The position numbers were made by a program, and so were the translations under genes. The notes under the pieces are model-generated. The model did not search any database, had not been told where the DNA came from, and worked only from the letters and a program-made list of their open reading frames with translations. A stretch of DNA of 64,000 nt. Origin: Pseudonocardia autotrophica. Lineage in GTDB: Bacteria; Actinomycetota; Actinomycetes; Mycobacteriales; Pseudonocardiaceae. Position 1 is the first letter of the stretch. Every line of letters starts with the position of its first letter. Location: the NCBI RefSeq assembly GCF_000717175.1, contig NZ_JNYD01000003.1, positions 496,001-560,000 of the forward strand. Reading direction: 5' to 3'. Positions 34,824 to 42,827 of the stretch are shown here, piece after piece.

Positions 34824-36266
34824 TCACTCCTGCACCGAGAGGTACTGCGCCTCGAGGAACGCCAGGATGCCGTCGGTGCCGCCCTCGCGGCCGAGCCCGC
34901 TCTGCTTCACCCCGCCGAACGGCGCCGCGGGCTCGGAGACGAGGCCGCGGTTGACCCCGACCATGCCGCAGTCCAGGGCCCGGGCGACCCGCCGGGCGCT
35001 CCCGGTGTCCCCGGCGAAGACGTAGCCCGCCAGACCGAGCTCGGTGGCGTTCGCCCTGGCGACGAGGTCGTCGGGGTCCGCCCATGTCAGGATCGGGGCG
35101 ACCGGGCCGAAGATCTCGTCGGTGACGAGCGCGGCGTCCTCGGGGACGTCGCGCAGGACGTGAGGAGCGAGGAAATGTCCGTCGGTGGGCACGGCCGCCG
35201 GCTGGTTGACCACACGCGCGCCCGCAGCCACCGCCGCGTCGATGCAGCGCTGGACGCGCTGTACCGCCCGCGGCCCGATCAGCGGCCCGATCGCCGCGGT
35301 GGGGTCGTCGGCGGGCCCGAGCGGGAGCGCGTCGACGGCGGCGACGAACCGCGCGGTGAACTCGTCCGCCACGGTCTCGTGCACGAAGAAGCGGTTGGCG
35401 GCGGTGCAAGCCTGCCCGCTGTTGCGCAGCTTCGCCACCAGCGCGCCCGCCACGGCGGCGTCGAGGTCGGCGTCCGCGCACACGACGAACGGGGCGTTGC
35501 CGCCGAGCTCCATCGAGCAGTTCTGCACCCGCTGCCCCGCCCGGGCCAGCAGGTGCCTGCCCACCGCGGTGGATCCGGTGAAGCTCAGCTTCCGGACGGC
35601 GGGGTGGGCCAGCAGCGCGTCGACGACGGCACCGGGGTCGGTCGTCGGCACCACGTTGACCACCCCGGCAGGTACTCCCGCCTCGGCCATGAGGTCCGCG
35701 AGCGCGAAGGCCGTCAGCGGCGTCTCGGCGGCGGGCTTGAGCACCACGGTGCAGCCCGCGGCGAGCGCCGGGCCGATCTTGCGTGTGGCCATGGCCGCGG
35801 GGAAGTTCCAGGGCGTGACCAGCGCGGCGACACCGACCGGGCGGTGGGTGACCTCGATCCGCGCTCCGCCCGCCGGGGCGACCCCCGCGACACCGGGCAC
35901 CCGCACGCCCTCCTCTGCGTACCAGCGCAGGAACTCGGCGGCGTAGGCGATCTCGCCGAGCGCGTCGGCCCGCGGCTTGCCGTTCTCCGCGCTGACCAGG
36001 CGGGCCAGCTCCGCGTGGCGCTCGGTCATCAGCTGGAACGCCCGGAGCAGGATCTCCGCCCTGGCCCGCGGAGCGGTGGCGGCCCACGGGCCGAACGCGG
36101 CGGCCGCGGCGTCGGCCGCCCGGGTGGCGTCGGCGGCGTCGCCGTCGTGCACCTCGGCCAGCACGGTGCCGTCGGCCGGGTTCTCGACGACGAACCGCGC
36201 CCCCGTGACCGGCTCGACGGCGCCGCCGATCCGGGCGCCCTCCCGAAGAATGTCCACAGTGGTCAT
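34824..36266 (-). CDS. aldehyde dehydrogenase, SSADH-like
   Basis: A 480-residue NAD(P)-dependent aldehyde dehydrogenase. TPWNFPAAMATRKIGPAL (about 150-167) and FTGSTAVGRHLL shape the cofactor site. The general-base glutamate is in MELGGNAPF and the nucleophilic cysteine in SGQACTAANRF. Succinate-semialdehyde dehydrogenase is the closest type I recognise, so oxidation of a semialdehyde to the acid is the best guess. It is divergent from a PucR regulator across 86 bp containing a palindrome. No strong ribosome binding site precedes ATG 36266. Confidence 0.92.
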   Translation of the reverse strand: MTTVDILREGARIGGAVEPVTGARFVVENPADGTVLAEVHDGDAADATRAADAAAAAFGPWAATAPRARAEILLRAFQLMTERHAELARLVSAENGKPRADALGEIAYAAEFLRWYAEEGVRVPGVAGVAPAGGARIEVTHRPVGVAALVTPWNFPAAMATRKIGPALAAGCTVVLKPAAETPLTAFALADLMAEAGVPAGVVNVVPTTDPGAVVDALLAHPAVRKLSFTGSTAVGRHLLARAGQRVQNCSMELGGNAPFVVCADADLDAAVAGALVAKLRNSGQACTAANRFFVHETVADEFTARFVAAVDALPLGPADDPTAAIGPLIGPRAVQRVQRCIDAAVAAGARVVNQPAAVPTDGHFLAPHVLRDVPEDAALVTDEIFGPVAPILTWADPDDLVARANATELGLAGYVFAGDTGSARRVARALDCGMVGVNRGLVSEPAAPFGGVKQSGLGREGGTDGILAFLEAQYLSVQE

Positions 36267-36303
36267 GGGTTCACGGTAGGAGCCGCGCGGCCCCCCGGAC
36301 ATG

Positions 36304-36322
36304 GCCGGTGTGCACACCCGGC
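36304..36322. promoter_or_regulatory. 19-bp palindrome between ALDH and PucR genes
   Basis: GCCGGTGTGCACACCCGGC matches its own complement except for the paired positions flanking the central TGTGCACA. It lies midway between the divergent ALDH and PucR starts. It is the natural candidate for a PucR-type or other regulator site controlling both. Confidence 0.5.
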
Positions 36323-36352
36323 AGTGAGCCACCGTGCAACCCGGGCATTGCG

Positions 36353-37792
36353 GTGGTGACGCTCGCCGACCTGCTCGGCCGCCTGGCGCTGGGCCTCGCT
36401 GTGGTGGTCGACGGCCCTCGTGATCGACCCGTCCGCTGGGTGGCCACGAGCGAGCTCGACGACCCGACCCCCTACCTCGACGGAGGCGAGCTGCTGCTCA
36501 CCACGGGCCTGACCGACCACGACTGGGCGGGCTGGGTCGACCGCCTGGTCGCCGCGGACATGGCCGCCGTGGGGTTCGGGGTCGGCGTCCGGCACCGGGA
36601 GGTGCCCGCAGGGCTGGTCCGGGCCGCGGGCCGGGCGGGTCTGCCCGTGCTCACCGTGCCGGAGCGAACGCCCTTCATCGCGGTCGGTGAGGCCCATGTG
36701 GAGCTCGCCGCCGCGGCCGAGCTCCGGTCCACCACCTCGGCGTTGACGGTCCAGCAGCGCATGGCCCGGTCGGCGGCGGGCTCCGACGGGCCCGCGGCGG
36801 TCCTCGCGATCCTGGCCAGGGTGCTCGGCGGCGACGCCCGGGTCGTCGACCGGGAGGGCCACCGCCTGCTCGGCTCCGCACACGACCCCGCGCCGCAGGT
36901 GTCGGGCGTACTGCGCCGGATGCTCGCCGGGGCCGCGCGGGTGGCCACCGACGTCGCGGACGGCCGGACGGTCGTGGTGCAGACGCTCGGGTCGGGTGCG
37001 GAACGTTTCCTGGCCACCGAGTCGGCCGGGGGGATCGACGCGGCGGGGCGTGCCGCGCTGTCGGCCGCCGCGAGCCTGCTGACGCTGTCCGACGAGGTCC
37101 GGGTCGCGCGGGCGGACGCGGAGCAGCGGGTGCGCGAGGCCGTCGTCGTCACACTGCGCGCGGGGCGGCCGGTCGGTGACCTGGCAGCGGTGCTCGGACT
37201 GCGCGTGCCCCCGCGGGTGCGGGCGCTGCGCGCGGTGCCCGTCCCGGCCGACCCGGCGCGCGTGCTGCGCGAGCTGCACGACCGCACCGGCGTGCTGGGG
37301 TGTGTCGCGGCGGGGGGCCTCCACGTGCTGGCCGACGCCGAGGGCCCCGACTCCGCCCTGGCCGTCGACCTGTTGGTGGGCGCGGGCCTGCGGGTCGGCG
37401 TCGGGCGGGTGGCCGAGAGCAGTGACGCGAGTGCCGTCCGCGCGGCCCTCGACGCGGCCGACGCCGCCGCCGCACGCACGAGCGCCGCGACCCCGTCGAT
37501 CTCCTGGGAGGGCTACGGGACGCGGCGGGCGACGTCCCTGTTGGACGCGGCGTCCGGGGCGGCGTTCGCCGCGGACGTGCTCGGTGAGGTGGCGGGGCAG
37601 CCGGAGCTGCGCCGCACGCTGCGGGTGTTCCTTGCCGGGCTGGGCAGGCTCCGGCCGGTGGCCGAGGAGCTCGGCGTGCACCGCAACACCCTGCGGGCCC
37701 GGCTGGCCCGGATCGAGGAGCTGACCGGGCGCGACCTGGACAGCGCGGCCGACCGGACGGACCTGTGGATCGCGCTGGCGGTCGACCCGTAG
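36353..37792 (+). CDS. PucR/CdaR-family transcription regulator
   Basis: A 479-residue regulator. The N-terminal PucR domain starts VVTLADLLGRLALGLAVVV and spans about 1-125. The C-terminus is the HTH of this family, with LRPVAEELGVHRNTLRARLARI recognisable as short pieces LGVHRNTLRARL and EELTGRDL. Members activate purine, amino acid or aldehyde catabolism genes in response to a metabolite. GTG 36353 or 36356 begins the conserved VTLADLL segment; no clear ribosome binding site separates them. Divergent arrangement points to the aldehyde dehydrogenase gene as target. Confidence 0.9.
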   Translation: MVTLADLLGRLALGLAVVVDGPRDRPVRWVATSELDDPTPYLDGGELLLTTGLTDHDWAGWVDRLVAADMAAVGFGVGVRHREVPAGLVRAAGRAGLPVLTVPERTPFIAVGEAHVELAAAAELRSTTSALTVQQRMARSAAGSDGPAAVLAILARVLGGDARVVDREGHRLLGSAHDPAPQVSGVLRRMLAGAARVATDVADGRTVVVQTLGSGAERFLATESAGGIDAAGRAALSAAASLLTLSDEVRVARADAEQRVREAVVVTLRAGRPVGDLAAVLGLRVPPRVRALRAVPVPADPARVLRELHDRTGVLGCVAAGGLHVLADAEGPDSALAVDLLVGAGLRVGVGRVAESSDASAVRAALDAADAAAARTSAATPSISWEGYGTRRATSLLDAASGAAFAADVLGEVAGQPELRRTLRVFLAGLGRLRPVAEELGVHRNTLRARLARIEELTGRDLDSAADRTDLWIALAVDP

Positions 37793-37812
37793 GACGGGCC
37801 GACCGCCGTGGT

Positions 37813-38763
37813 TCAGCTCGACCGGTCGAGGACGGCGCGCGGGTTGGCCACCATCATCGCCTCGATGTCCGCCTCGGACACCCCCCGCTCGCGGAGCGCG
37901 GGCAGGACGAGGTCGGAGATGCAGCGGTAGTGCCAGTCCGCCAGCTCGGGGGAGTGGCGCACCTCGTCGGGCACGCTGTCGGAGACGATGTTGGTGTCGT
38001 GGGACAGCACCATGCGCGAGGCGTAGCCGCGCTCGCACATCGCGACGACCGTGTCGACGCGCTGCTCGAGCGAGCCTGCGGGGGCGTAGCCGAAGCGGTC
38101 CATCCCGAGCCAGGAGCCCGCGTCGGCGAGGCGGGTGAGGTAGTCCAGGTCCGTGCTGTCCCCGGCGTGCCCGATGACGACGGAGCCGAGGTCCACGCCG
38201 TGGTCGGCCAGGATCTTCTGCTGGGCCAGGCCCTGGCGGGTCGCCGAGTGCGAATGCGTCGAGATCACCGCGTTCGTGCGCAGCTGCGCCTTCGCGACCT
38301 GGCGGGCGATCACCTCGCCGTCCGCGGTGATGCCCTGGGCGTCGGTCACCAGCTTGATCACCGCGGGCCGCACGCCGGTGTCACCGACCCCCTCGGTCAG
38401 CTCGCGGACGAAGAAGTCCGCGATGAAGTCCGGGTTGTGGGCCGAGCGGTTGCGCCAGAAGTTCGGCAGGTCCCCGAAGGTGTAGATGCCGGTGGCGGCC
38501 ACGATCTGCATGCCGGACAGCTCGGCGATCCGGCGCTGGCGGGCCACCGACCGGCCCAGCCCGAGCACCGTCATGTCCACGATCGTGCGGATGCCCGCCG
38601 CGCGCAGGTCCTGCATCGTCGCGACGGCGGTGCGGACGGCCGCCTGCTCGTCCCAGCCGTACTCGTTGCGGTACTCGGAGTACAGGCTGTAGATGTGCTC
38701 GTGCATCAGGGTGGCGCCGAGCTCCGCGGCGTCGAGGGGGCCCTCGACGGTGGTGACGGTCAC
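37813..38763 (-). CDS. phosphotriesterase-family hydrolase
   Basis: A 316-residue TIM-barrel metal hydrolase of the phosphotriesterase family, whose natural members are often lactonases. Ligands visible in order: HEH near residue 22, a lysine in PAVIKLVTD about 133, HSHS about 167, GHAGD about 195 and an aspartate in LSHDTN about 250. The family-typical carboxylated lysine is thus conserved. GTG 38763 overlaps the permease stop by 4 bp. Cleavage of a lactone or ester imported by that permease is plausible. Confidence 0.9.
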   Translation of the reverse strand: MTVTTVEGPLDAAELGATLMHEHIYSLYSEYRNEYGWDEQAAVRTAVATMQDLRAAGIRTIVDMTVLGLGRSVARQRRIAELSGMQIVAATGIYTFGDLPNFWRNRSAHNPDFIADFFVRELTEGVGDTGVRPAVIKLVTDAQGITADGEVIARQVAKAQLRTNAVISTHSHSATRQGLAQQKILADHGVDLGSVVIGHAGDSTDLDYLTRLADAGSWLGMDRFGYAPAGSLEQRVDTVVAMCERGYASRMVLSHDTNIVSDSVPDEVRHSPELADWHYRCISDLVLPALRERGVSEADIEAMMVANPRAVLDRSS

Positions 38764-40136
38764 GAGTGCGTGCTCCTCACGGTGTCGTCGGTCGTGGCGG
38801 GCGACTCGGGCGACTCGCCCACCGGGGCGTGGTAGAGCGAGCGGCGGAAGGTCTCCGGCAGTGCGGCGGCGATCACGATGCCCGCCACCAGCACGATCGC
38901 GGCGAGGTAGAAGCCCGGGGCGAGCGCGCTGCCGGTCCCGGCGACCAGGGCGGCCGCCACGAGCGGGCCGGTGCCCGAGATGATGCCCACGCCCAGGTTG
39001 TAGCCGATCGCGCCGGCGGTCACCCGGTTCTGCGTGGTGAACAGCTCGACCGGGACGATGGAGACCATCACGTTGTTCAGCGCCTGGGGCAGCGAGAACA
39101 GCAGCAGCCCGAGCAGGGCGCCGACCGGCCCGAGCCCCATCAGCAGGAAGGCCGGGACCGCGATGACCGCCATCGCGAAGAAGCCCGTCAGGTAGGTGCG
39201 GCGCCTGCCGATGCGGTCCGAGAGCAGGCCGGCCAGGGGGCACAGCGCCGCGTAGAAGACGAGCCCGACCAGGTTGAGGGTGATCGCGGTGGAGCGCTCG
39301 AAGCCGAGCGTCGTGGTGAAGTACGAGTTGAAGTACGTCGTGTAGTAGTAGAAGCCCAGCCCGGTCGCGCCCGCGAAGACGAAGGTCAGCGCGATCATGC
39401 CGACGTCGCGGCGGGTCAGGGTCTTCAGCGGGGAGCGCCGCTCCGCGGGCTCCTCCTTCTTCATCTCCTCGAACACCGGGGTGTCGTCGAGGCGCAGCCG
39501 CATGTACACACCCAGCGCGCCCATGGGAATGGCGACCAGGAACGGGATGCGCCAGCCCCAGCTGTTCATCGCCTCGGGGGAGATCAGCGAGCCGAGCAGC
39601 AGGACCGAGCCGCTCCCGAGCAGCGTGCCCAGCGCGGCGCTGCTGGACATCATGCTGACCCACAGGCCGCGGCGGTTCGGGGGGGCGTACTCGGCGATGA
39701 ACGTCGAGCCGCCGGAGAACTCACCGCCGACCGAGATGCCCTGCAGACACCGCATCGCCACCAGCAGGATCGGCGCGAAGATGCCTGCCGTGGCGTAGCC
39801 GGGCAGGATGCCGATCGCCGCGGTGGACAGGCTCATGAGCACGATCGCGCCGGAGAGCGACACCCGACGGCCGAAGCGGTCGCTGATGTAGCCGAACACC
39901 GCTCCGCCGAGTGGGCGGAACAGGAACGCGACCCCGAACACGGCCAGGGCGGAGAGCAGCTGGGCCGTCGCGCTGCCGCCGGGGAAGAAGACCTGCCCGA
40001 TCACGACCGCGAGGAAGCCGTAGACCGCGAAGTCGAAGAACTCCATCACGTTGCCGATCAGCGCGGCGACGACCGAGCGTCGCCGGGAACGCCGGTCGAC
40101 CTCGGGCGCCGCGGCGTCCGGGTTACCTGTGCTCAT
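38760..40136 (-). CDS. MHS-family MFS permease
   Basis: A 458-residue symporter of the MHS branch. EFFDFAVYGFLAVVIG lies in helix 1 and SDRFGRRVSL in the loop after helix 2. The longer upstream open frame is rejected because it would overlap the promoter at 40225-40253. It forms a two-gene operon with the phosphotriesterase-like hydrolase. Its promoter contains an operator of the TGTCGACACT family overlapping the -10 element, so control by the adjacent GntR repressor is likely. Confidence 0.9.
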   Translation of the reverse strand: MSTGNPDAAAPEVDRRSRRRSVVAALIGNVMEFFDFAVYGFLAVVIGQVFFPGGSATAQLLSALAVFGVAFLFRPLGGAVFGYISDRFGRRVSLSGAIVLMSLSTAAIGILPGYATAGIFAPILLVAMRCLQGISVGGEFSGGSTFIAEYAPPNRRGLWVSMMSSSAALGTLLGSGSVLLLGSLISPEAMNSWGWRIPFLVAIPMGALGVYMRLRLDDTPVFEEMKKEEPAERRSPLKTLTRRDVGMIALTFVFAGATGLGFYYYTTYFNSYFTTTLGFERSTAITLNLVGLVFYAALCPLAGLLSDRIGRRRTYLTGFFAMAVIAVPAFLLMGLGPVGALLGLLLFSLPQALNNVMVSIVPVELFTTQNRVTAGAIGYNLGVGIISGTGPLVAAALVAGTGSALAPGFYLAAIVLVAGIVIAAALPETFRRSLYHAPVGESPESPATTDDTVRSTHS

Positions 40137-40224
40137 CGTTCTCCTTCGTCGTCTGTGACGGAGCGGGCGGTCCCGCCACCGTGGCGGGACCGGGAGGCCC
40201 GCGGTGAGCGGGCCAGGCGCCCAG

Positions 40225-40253
40225 AGTGTCGACATTGATGGCGCGAGTGTCAA
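40225..40253 (-). promoter_or_regulatory. MHS promoter with operator over the -10
   Basis: On the minus strand a consensus TTGACA (40253-40248) and GACACT (40230-40225) are 17 bases apart. The -10 is part of TGTCGACACT (40234-40225), the palindromic site shared with 33281 and 40290. A repressor bound there would block the promoter. Confidence 0.65.
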
Positions 40254-40289
40254 GGATTCACGGGGGATAGGCGCCCTGCTCTGTCATAC

Positions 40290-40301
40290 TGTCGACACTA
40301 G
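40290..40301. promoter_or_regulatory. TGTCGACACTAG operator before GntR gene
   Basis: Identical to 33281-33292 over 12 bases. It lies 24 bases upstream of the GntR start codon at 40325 and overlaps CATACT (40285-40290), a possible -10, which fits negative autoregulation. Confidence 0.6.
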
Positions 40302-40324
40302 AGGTTCGACCGGAGGTGATCGTC

Positions 40325-41074
40325 ATGGGCGCTAGCATCACGGCCGTGGGCGAGGACGCGAGGGGCGCGACGGCGCCGGACCCGACGGCGATGCTCGCCA
40401 CCCTGCTCGGGCTCGCCGAGCCGGACTCCCTGGTCAGCAGGCTGACCCTGCAGCTGGCGCGGGACATCATCGAGGGTCGGGTGGAGCCCGGCGAGACCGT
40501 GAACTCCCTGGAGCTGTCGAAGCGGTTCGACACCTCCCGCACGCCCGTGCGGGAGGCGTTGTTCGCTCTCGAGCGGGAGGGGCTGCTCGAGATCCAGGCG
40601 CGGCGCCGCCCGCGCGTGGTCGCCCGGTCCGCCCGACAGGTCGCGGAGATCTACGGGCTGCGAGCGGAGCTTCACGCCCTGCTGGCGCAGGCGGTGGCCG
40701 CGCGCATCGACCCGGCGGGCCTCGACCAGATCCGCGGGGACCTCGCTGCGCTGCGCGCGGCGGTGGAGTCCGCGGACGTCGACGCGTACTTCTGGCGCAA
40801 CGTCGCCTTCCACAACCGTGTCGCGGTGCTGGCGGACAACTCGACGACCAAGCGCATGCTCGACAGCCTCGGCCTGCAGGTGCTGCGCCTGCGACACCTC
40901 ACCATGTCACTGCCGGGCCGGATGCAGGTCGGCCTGCACGACCACGAGCGGCTCGTCCTGGCATTCGAGCAGGGCGACGTCGGGCTCGCGGGGGCCCTGA
41001 GCCGCTCGTTGGTGCTCAACGCGCTGCGCACCCTGCAGGCACTGCCCGCCAAGGACTTCGCGAGCGGCTACTGA
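40325..41074 (+). CDS. GntR regulator, FCD type
   Basis: A 249-residue repressor-type regulator. An N-terminal winged helix (about 40-105) has TVNSLELSKRFDTSRTPVREAL as its recognition part, best seen in RFDTSRTPVREAL. It is followed by an all-helical FCD effector domain with metal-site residues in FHNRVAV and HDHERL. ATG 40325 follows GGAGGTGAT. FCD regulators typically bind short palindromes with GT...AC, and TGTCGACA sites lie on both sides of its promoter and 7 kb away before the E1 and PrpD genes. It is the obvious regulator of the 27-41 kb locus; the effector is probably an acid. Confidence 0.93.
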   Translation: MGASITAVGEDARGATAPDPTAMLATLLGLAEPDSLVSRLTLQLARDIIEGRVEPGETVNSLELSKRFDTSRTPVREALFALEREGLLEIQARRRPRVVARSARQVAEIYGLRAELHALLAQAVAARIDPAGLDQIRGDLAALRAAVESADVDAYFWRNVAFHNRVAVLADNSTTKRMLDSLGLQVLRLRHLTMSLPGRMQVGLHDHERLVLAFEQGDVGLAGALSRSLVLNALRTLQALPAKDFASGY

Positions 41075-41098
41075 CCCGTGCCCGGGTTAGGGTCGGGC

Positions 41099-42028
41099 GT
41101 GGAACTGGCGCAGCTGAGGGTGTTCCTCGTCGTGGCCGACGAGCTGCACTTCAGCCGGGCCGCGCAGCGGCTGCACACCGCCCAGCCCCCGGTGAGCCGG
41201 ACGATCTCCCAGCTGGAGCGTGCGATCGGCACCCCGCTGTTCGAGCGCACCACCCGCAGCGTGCGGCTGACCCCCGCGGGCCGCGCTCTGCTGCCCGTGG
41301 CCCGGGACATCGTGCGGCGCGCGGACCAGGCAGGGGCGATCGCACTCTCCGCGGTCGCGGGAGACGTCGGCACCGTGGCGATCGCGTTCGCCGGGGCGTC
41401 CACACACTCGCTCGTGGGCGCGCTGACGCGAGAGCTCCGGCGCCGGCACCCGGGTATCGTGCCGACCCTGCTCAGCCAGAACTTCGCCCTGCCCGCCATC
41501 GACCTGCTGCTGCGCCACGAGGCGGACATCGTGCTGGCCCGGTGGGAGGGCGCGGTCACGGGCGTGGAGTCGCGTGTGGTGCAGACCGAGGACCTCGTGC
41601 TGGCGGTGTCGGTCGACGACCCGTTGGCCGCGTCGGACTCGGTCGGCTTCGACGTCCTGGCGGGCCGGGCCTTCGTCACGTTGGAGCCGCAGGACGGCTC
41701 GGTCCTGCACGACCGGCTGTACCGGCTCTGCCGGGCGTCCGGCTTCGCCCCGCACACGGTGCAGACCGCGCCCGACACCTGGACCGCGCTGGCCCTCGTC
41801 GCGGCCGGCATCGGCTGCATGCTCACCGTGAGCTCGGTGCGGGACAACGTCACGGACCCCCACGTCCGGTTCCTCCCCGTCCGCGACCGCGCAGAGCCCA
41901 TCCACCTGCGGATGGCGTGGCTGCCCGACAGCCCCAACCCGGCGCTGTCCCGCGTGCTCGACGTGGCCGACGCGGCCTGGCCACGGACCATTGATGACCA
42001 GAGAGGTATCAGTAAGGCCGATAATTGA
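41099..42028 (+). CDS. LysR-family regulator
   Basis: A 309-residue LysR-type regulator. The N-terminal HTH is ELHFSRAAQRLHTAQPPVS (about 14-32), with the wing LFERTTRSVRLTPAG. The effector domain follows. GTG 41099 fits the family's usual start a few residues before LRVFLVVA; an earlier GTG at 41078 is possible. It is similar to the LysR protein at 52309. An AT-rich AATTGATATT overlaps its stop and precedes the eight-gene operon beginning at 42164, which may be its target. Confidence 0.92.
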   Translation: MELAQLRVFLVVADELHFSRAAQRLHTAQPPVSRTISQLERAIGTPLFERTTRSVRLTPAGRALLPVARDIVRRADQAGAIALSAVAGDVGTVAIAFAGASTHSLVGALTRELRRRHPGIVPTLLSQNFALPAIDLLLRHEADIVLARWEGAVTGVESRVVQTEDLVLAVSVDDPLAASDSVGFDVLAGRAFVTLEPQDGSVLHDRLYRLCRASGFAPHTVQTAPDTWTALALVAAGIGCMLTVSSVRDNVTDPHVRFLPVRDRAEPIHLRMAWLPDSPNPALSRVLDVADAAWPRTIDDQRGISKADN

Positions 42029-42032
42029 TATT
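42023..42032. promoter_or_regulatory. AATTGATATT site before the eight-gene operon
   Basis: The same 10-mer occurs at 53269-53278 in front of the other LysR gene. In this G+C-rich DNA an exact AT-rich 10-mer beside both LysR genes is a plausible LysR binding element, though the T-N11-A form is not clear. Confidence 0.3.
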
Positions 42033-42163
42033 TCCCTGCCATAGGTCCGCCGGGTGAGGATCGGTCCCACGTTCACGGTCGAGCGAACCCGAGGAGCTGC
42101 CCACGATGTCATCGCCCGCTCGTTGCGCGCCGTTCGGCGCGGTCTCCGTCCCGCCCGGGGGTT

Positions 42164-42733
42164 GTGAGGTGGCTCGTGCGCCGCGCTGAGTCCCGTCCCG
42201 TCCGCCTCGCCCCCGTCGCGGTCGAGGACCGTACCGAGCGGATGCGGGAGCTGCTGGCCCGCGCCACGAGGTCGCGGCCGCGCGAGGTCAACATCTACTC
42301 CACCCTGGTCCGGCGTCCGGAGCTGTTCGGCAAGTGGCTCGACCTGGCCCACGCGCTGCTCTTCGACGGCACGCTGTCCGCGCGGGACCGCGAGCTCCTC
42401 GTCCTCCGGACGGCGTGGAACTGCGAGTCCGAGTACGAGTGGGCCCAGCACGTCGGCTTCGCGCGGCGGGGCGGGATCACCGAGGACGAGATCGACGCGG
42501 TCCGCCGCGGTCCCCACGACGCCGTCTGGGACGAGCGCTCGGCCCTGCTGCTGGCCGCGGCCGACCAGGTGCACGACCGCGCCACGATGGACGACGCCGT
42601 CTGGGACGGCCTGGGCAAACACTTCGACGACGACCTGCGGTACGAGATCGTCATGGTGGTCGGCATCTACCACATGGTGGCGATGATGCTGAACACGTTC
42701 GGCGTCCAGCTGGACCCCGAGCTCCCCCGCTGA
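42164..42733 (+). CDS. carboxymuconolactone decarboxylase-fold protein
   Basis: A 189-residue CMD-fold protein with an extended N-terminus. The core includes LSARDRELLVLRTAWNCESEYEWAQHV, i.e. RDRELLVLRTAWNC and EYEWAQHV, the form found in CMD-like proteins of actinomycete catabolic clusters. The AhpD C-x-x-C is missing. The start is a GTG; a later GTG at 42176 is possible. First gene of the plus operon to 50675, so it presumably handles an intermediate (decarboxylation or lactone isomerisation). Confidence 0.85.
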   Translation: MRWLVRRAESRPVRLAPVAVEDRTERMRELLARATRSRPREVNIYSTLVRRPELFGKWLDLAHALLFDGTLSARDRELLVLRTAWNCESEYEWAQHVGFARRGGITEDEIDAVRRGPHDAVWDERSALLLAAADQVHDRATMDDAVWDGLGKHFDDDLRYEIVMVVGIYHMVAMMLNTFGVQLDPELPR

Positions 42734-42827
42734 ACCTCCGCACGGGTCCCGGCCGCTCGGCCGGGGTTGTCAGAGCTGCCGACCCGGCGCCCCGTCGACG
42801 TGGCGCCGACCTGCGAAAAGAGTGATC

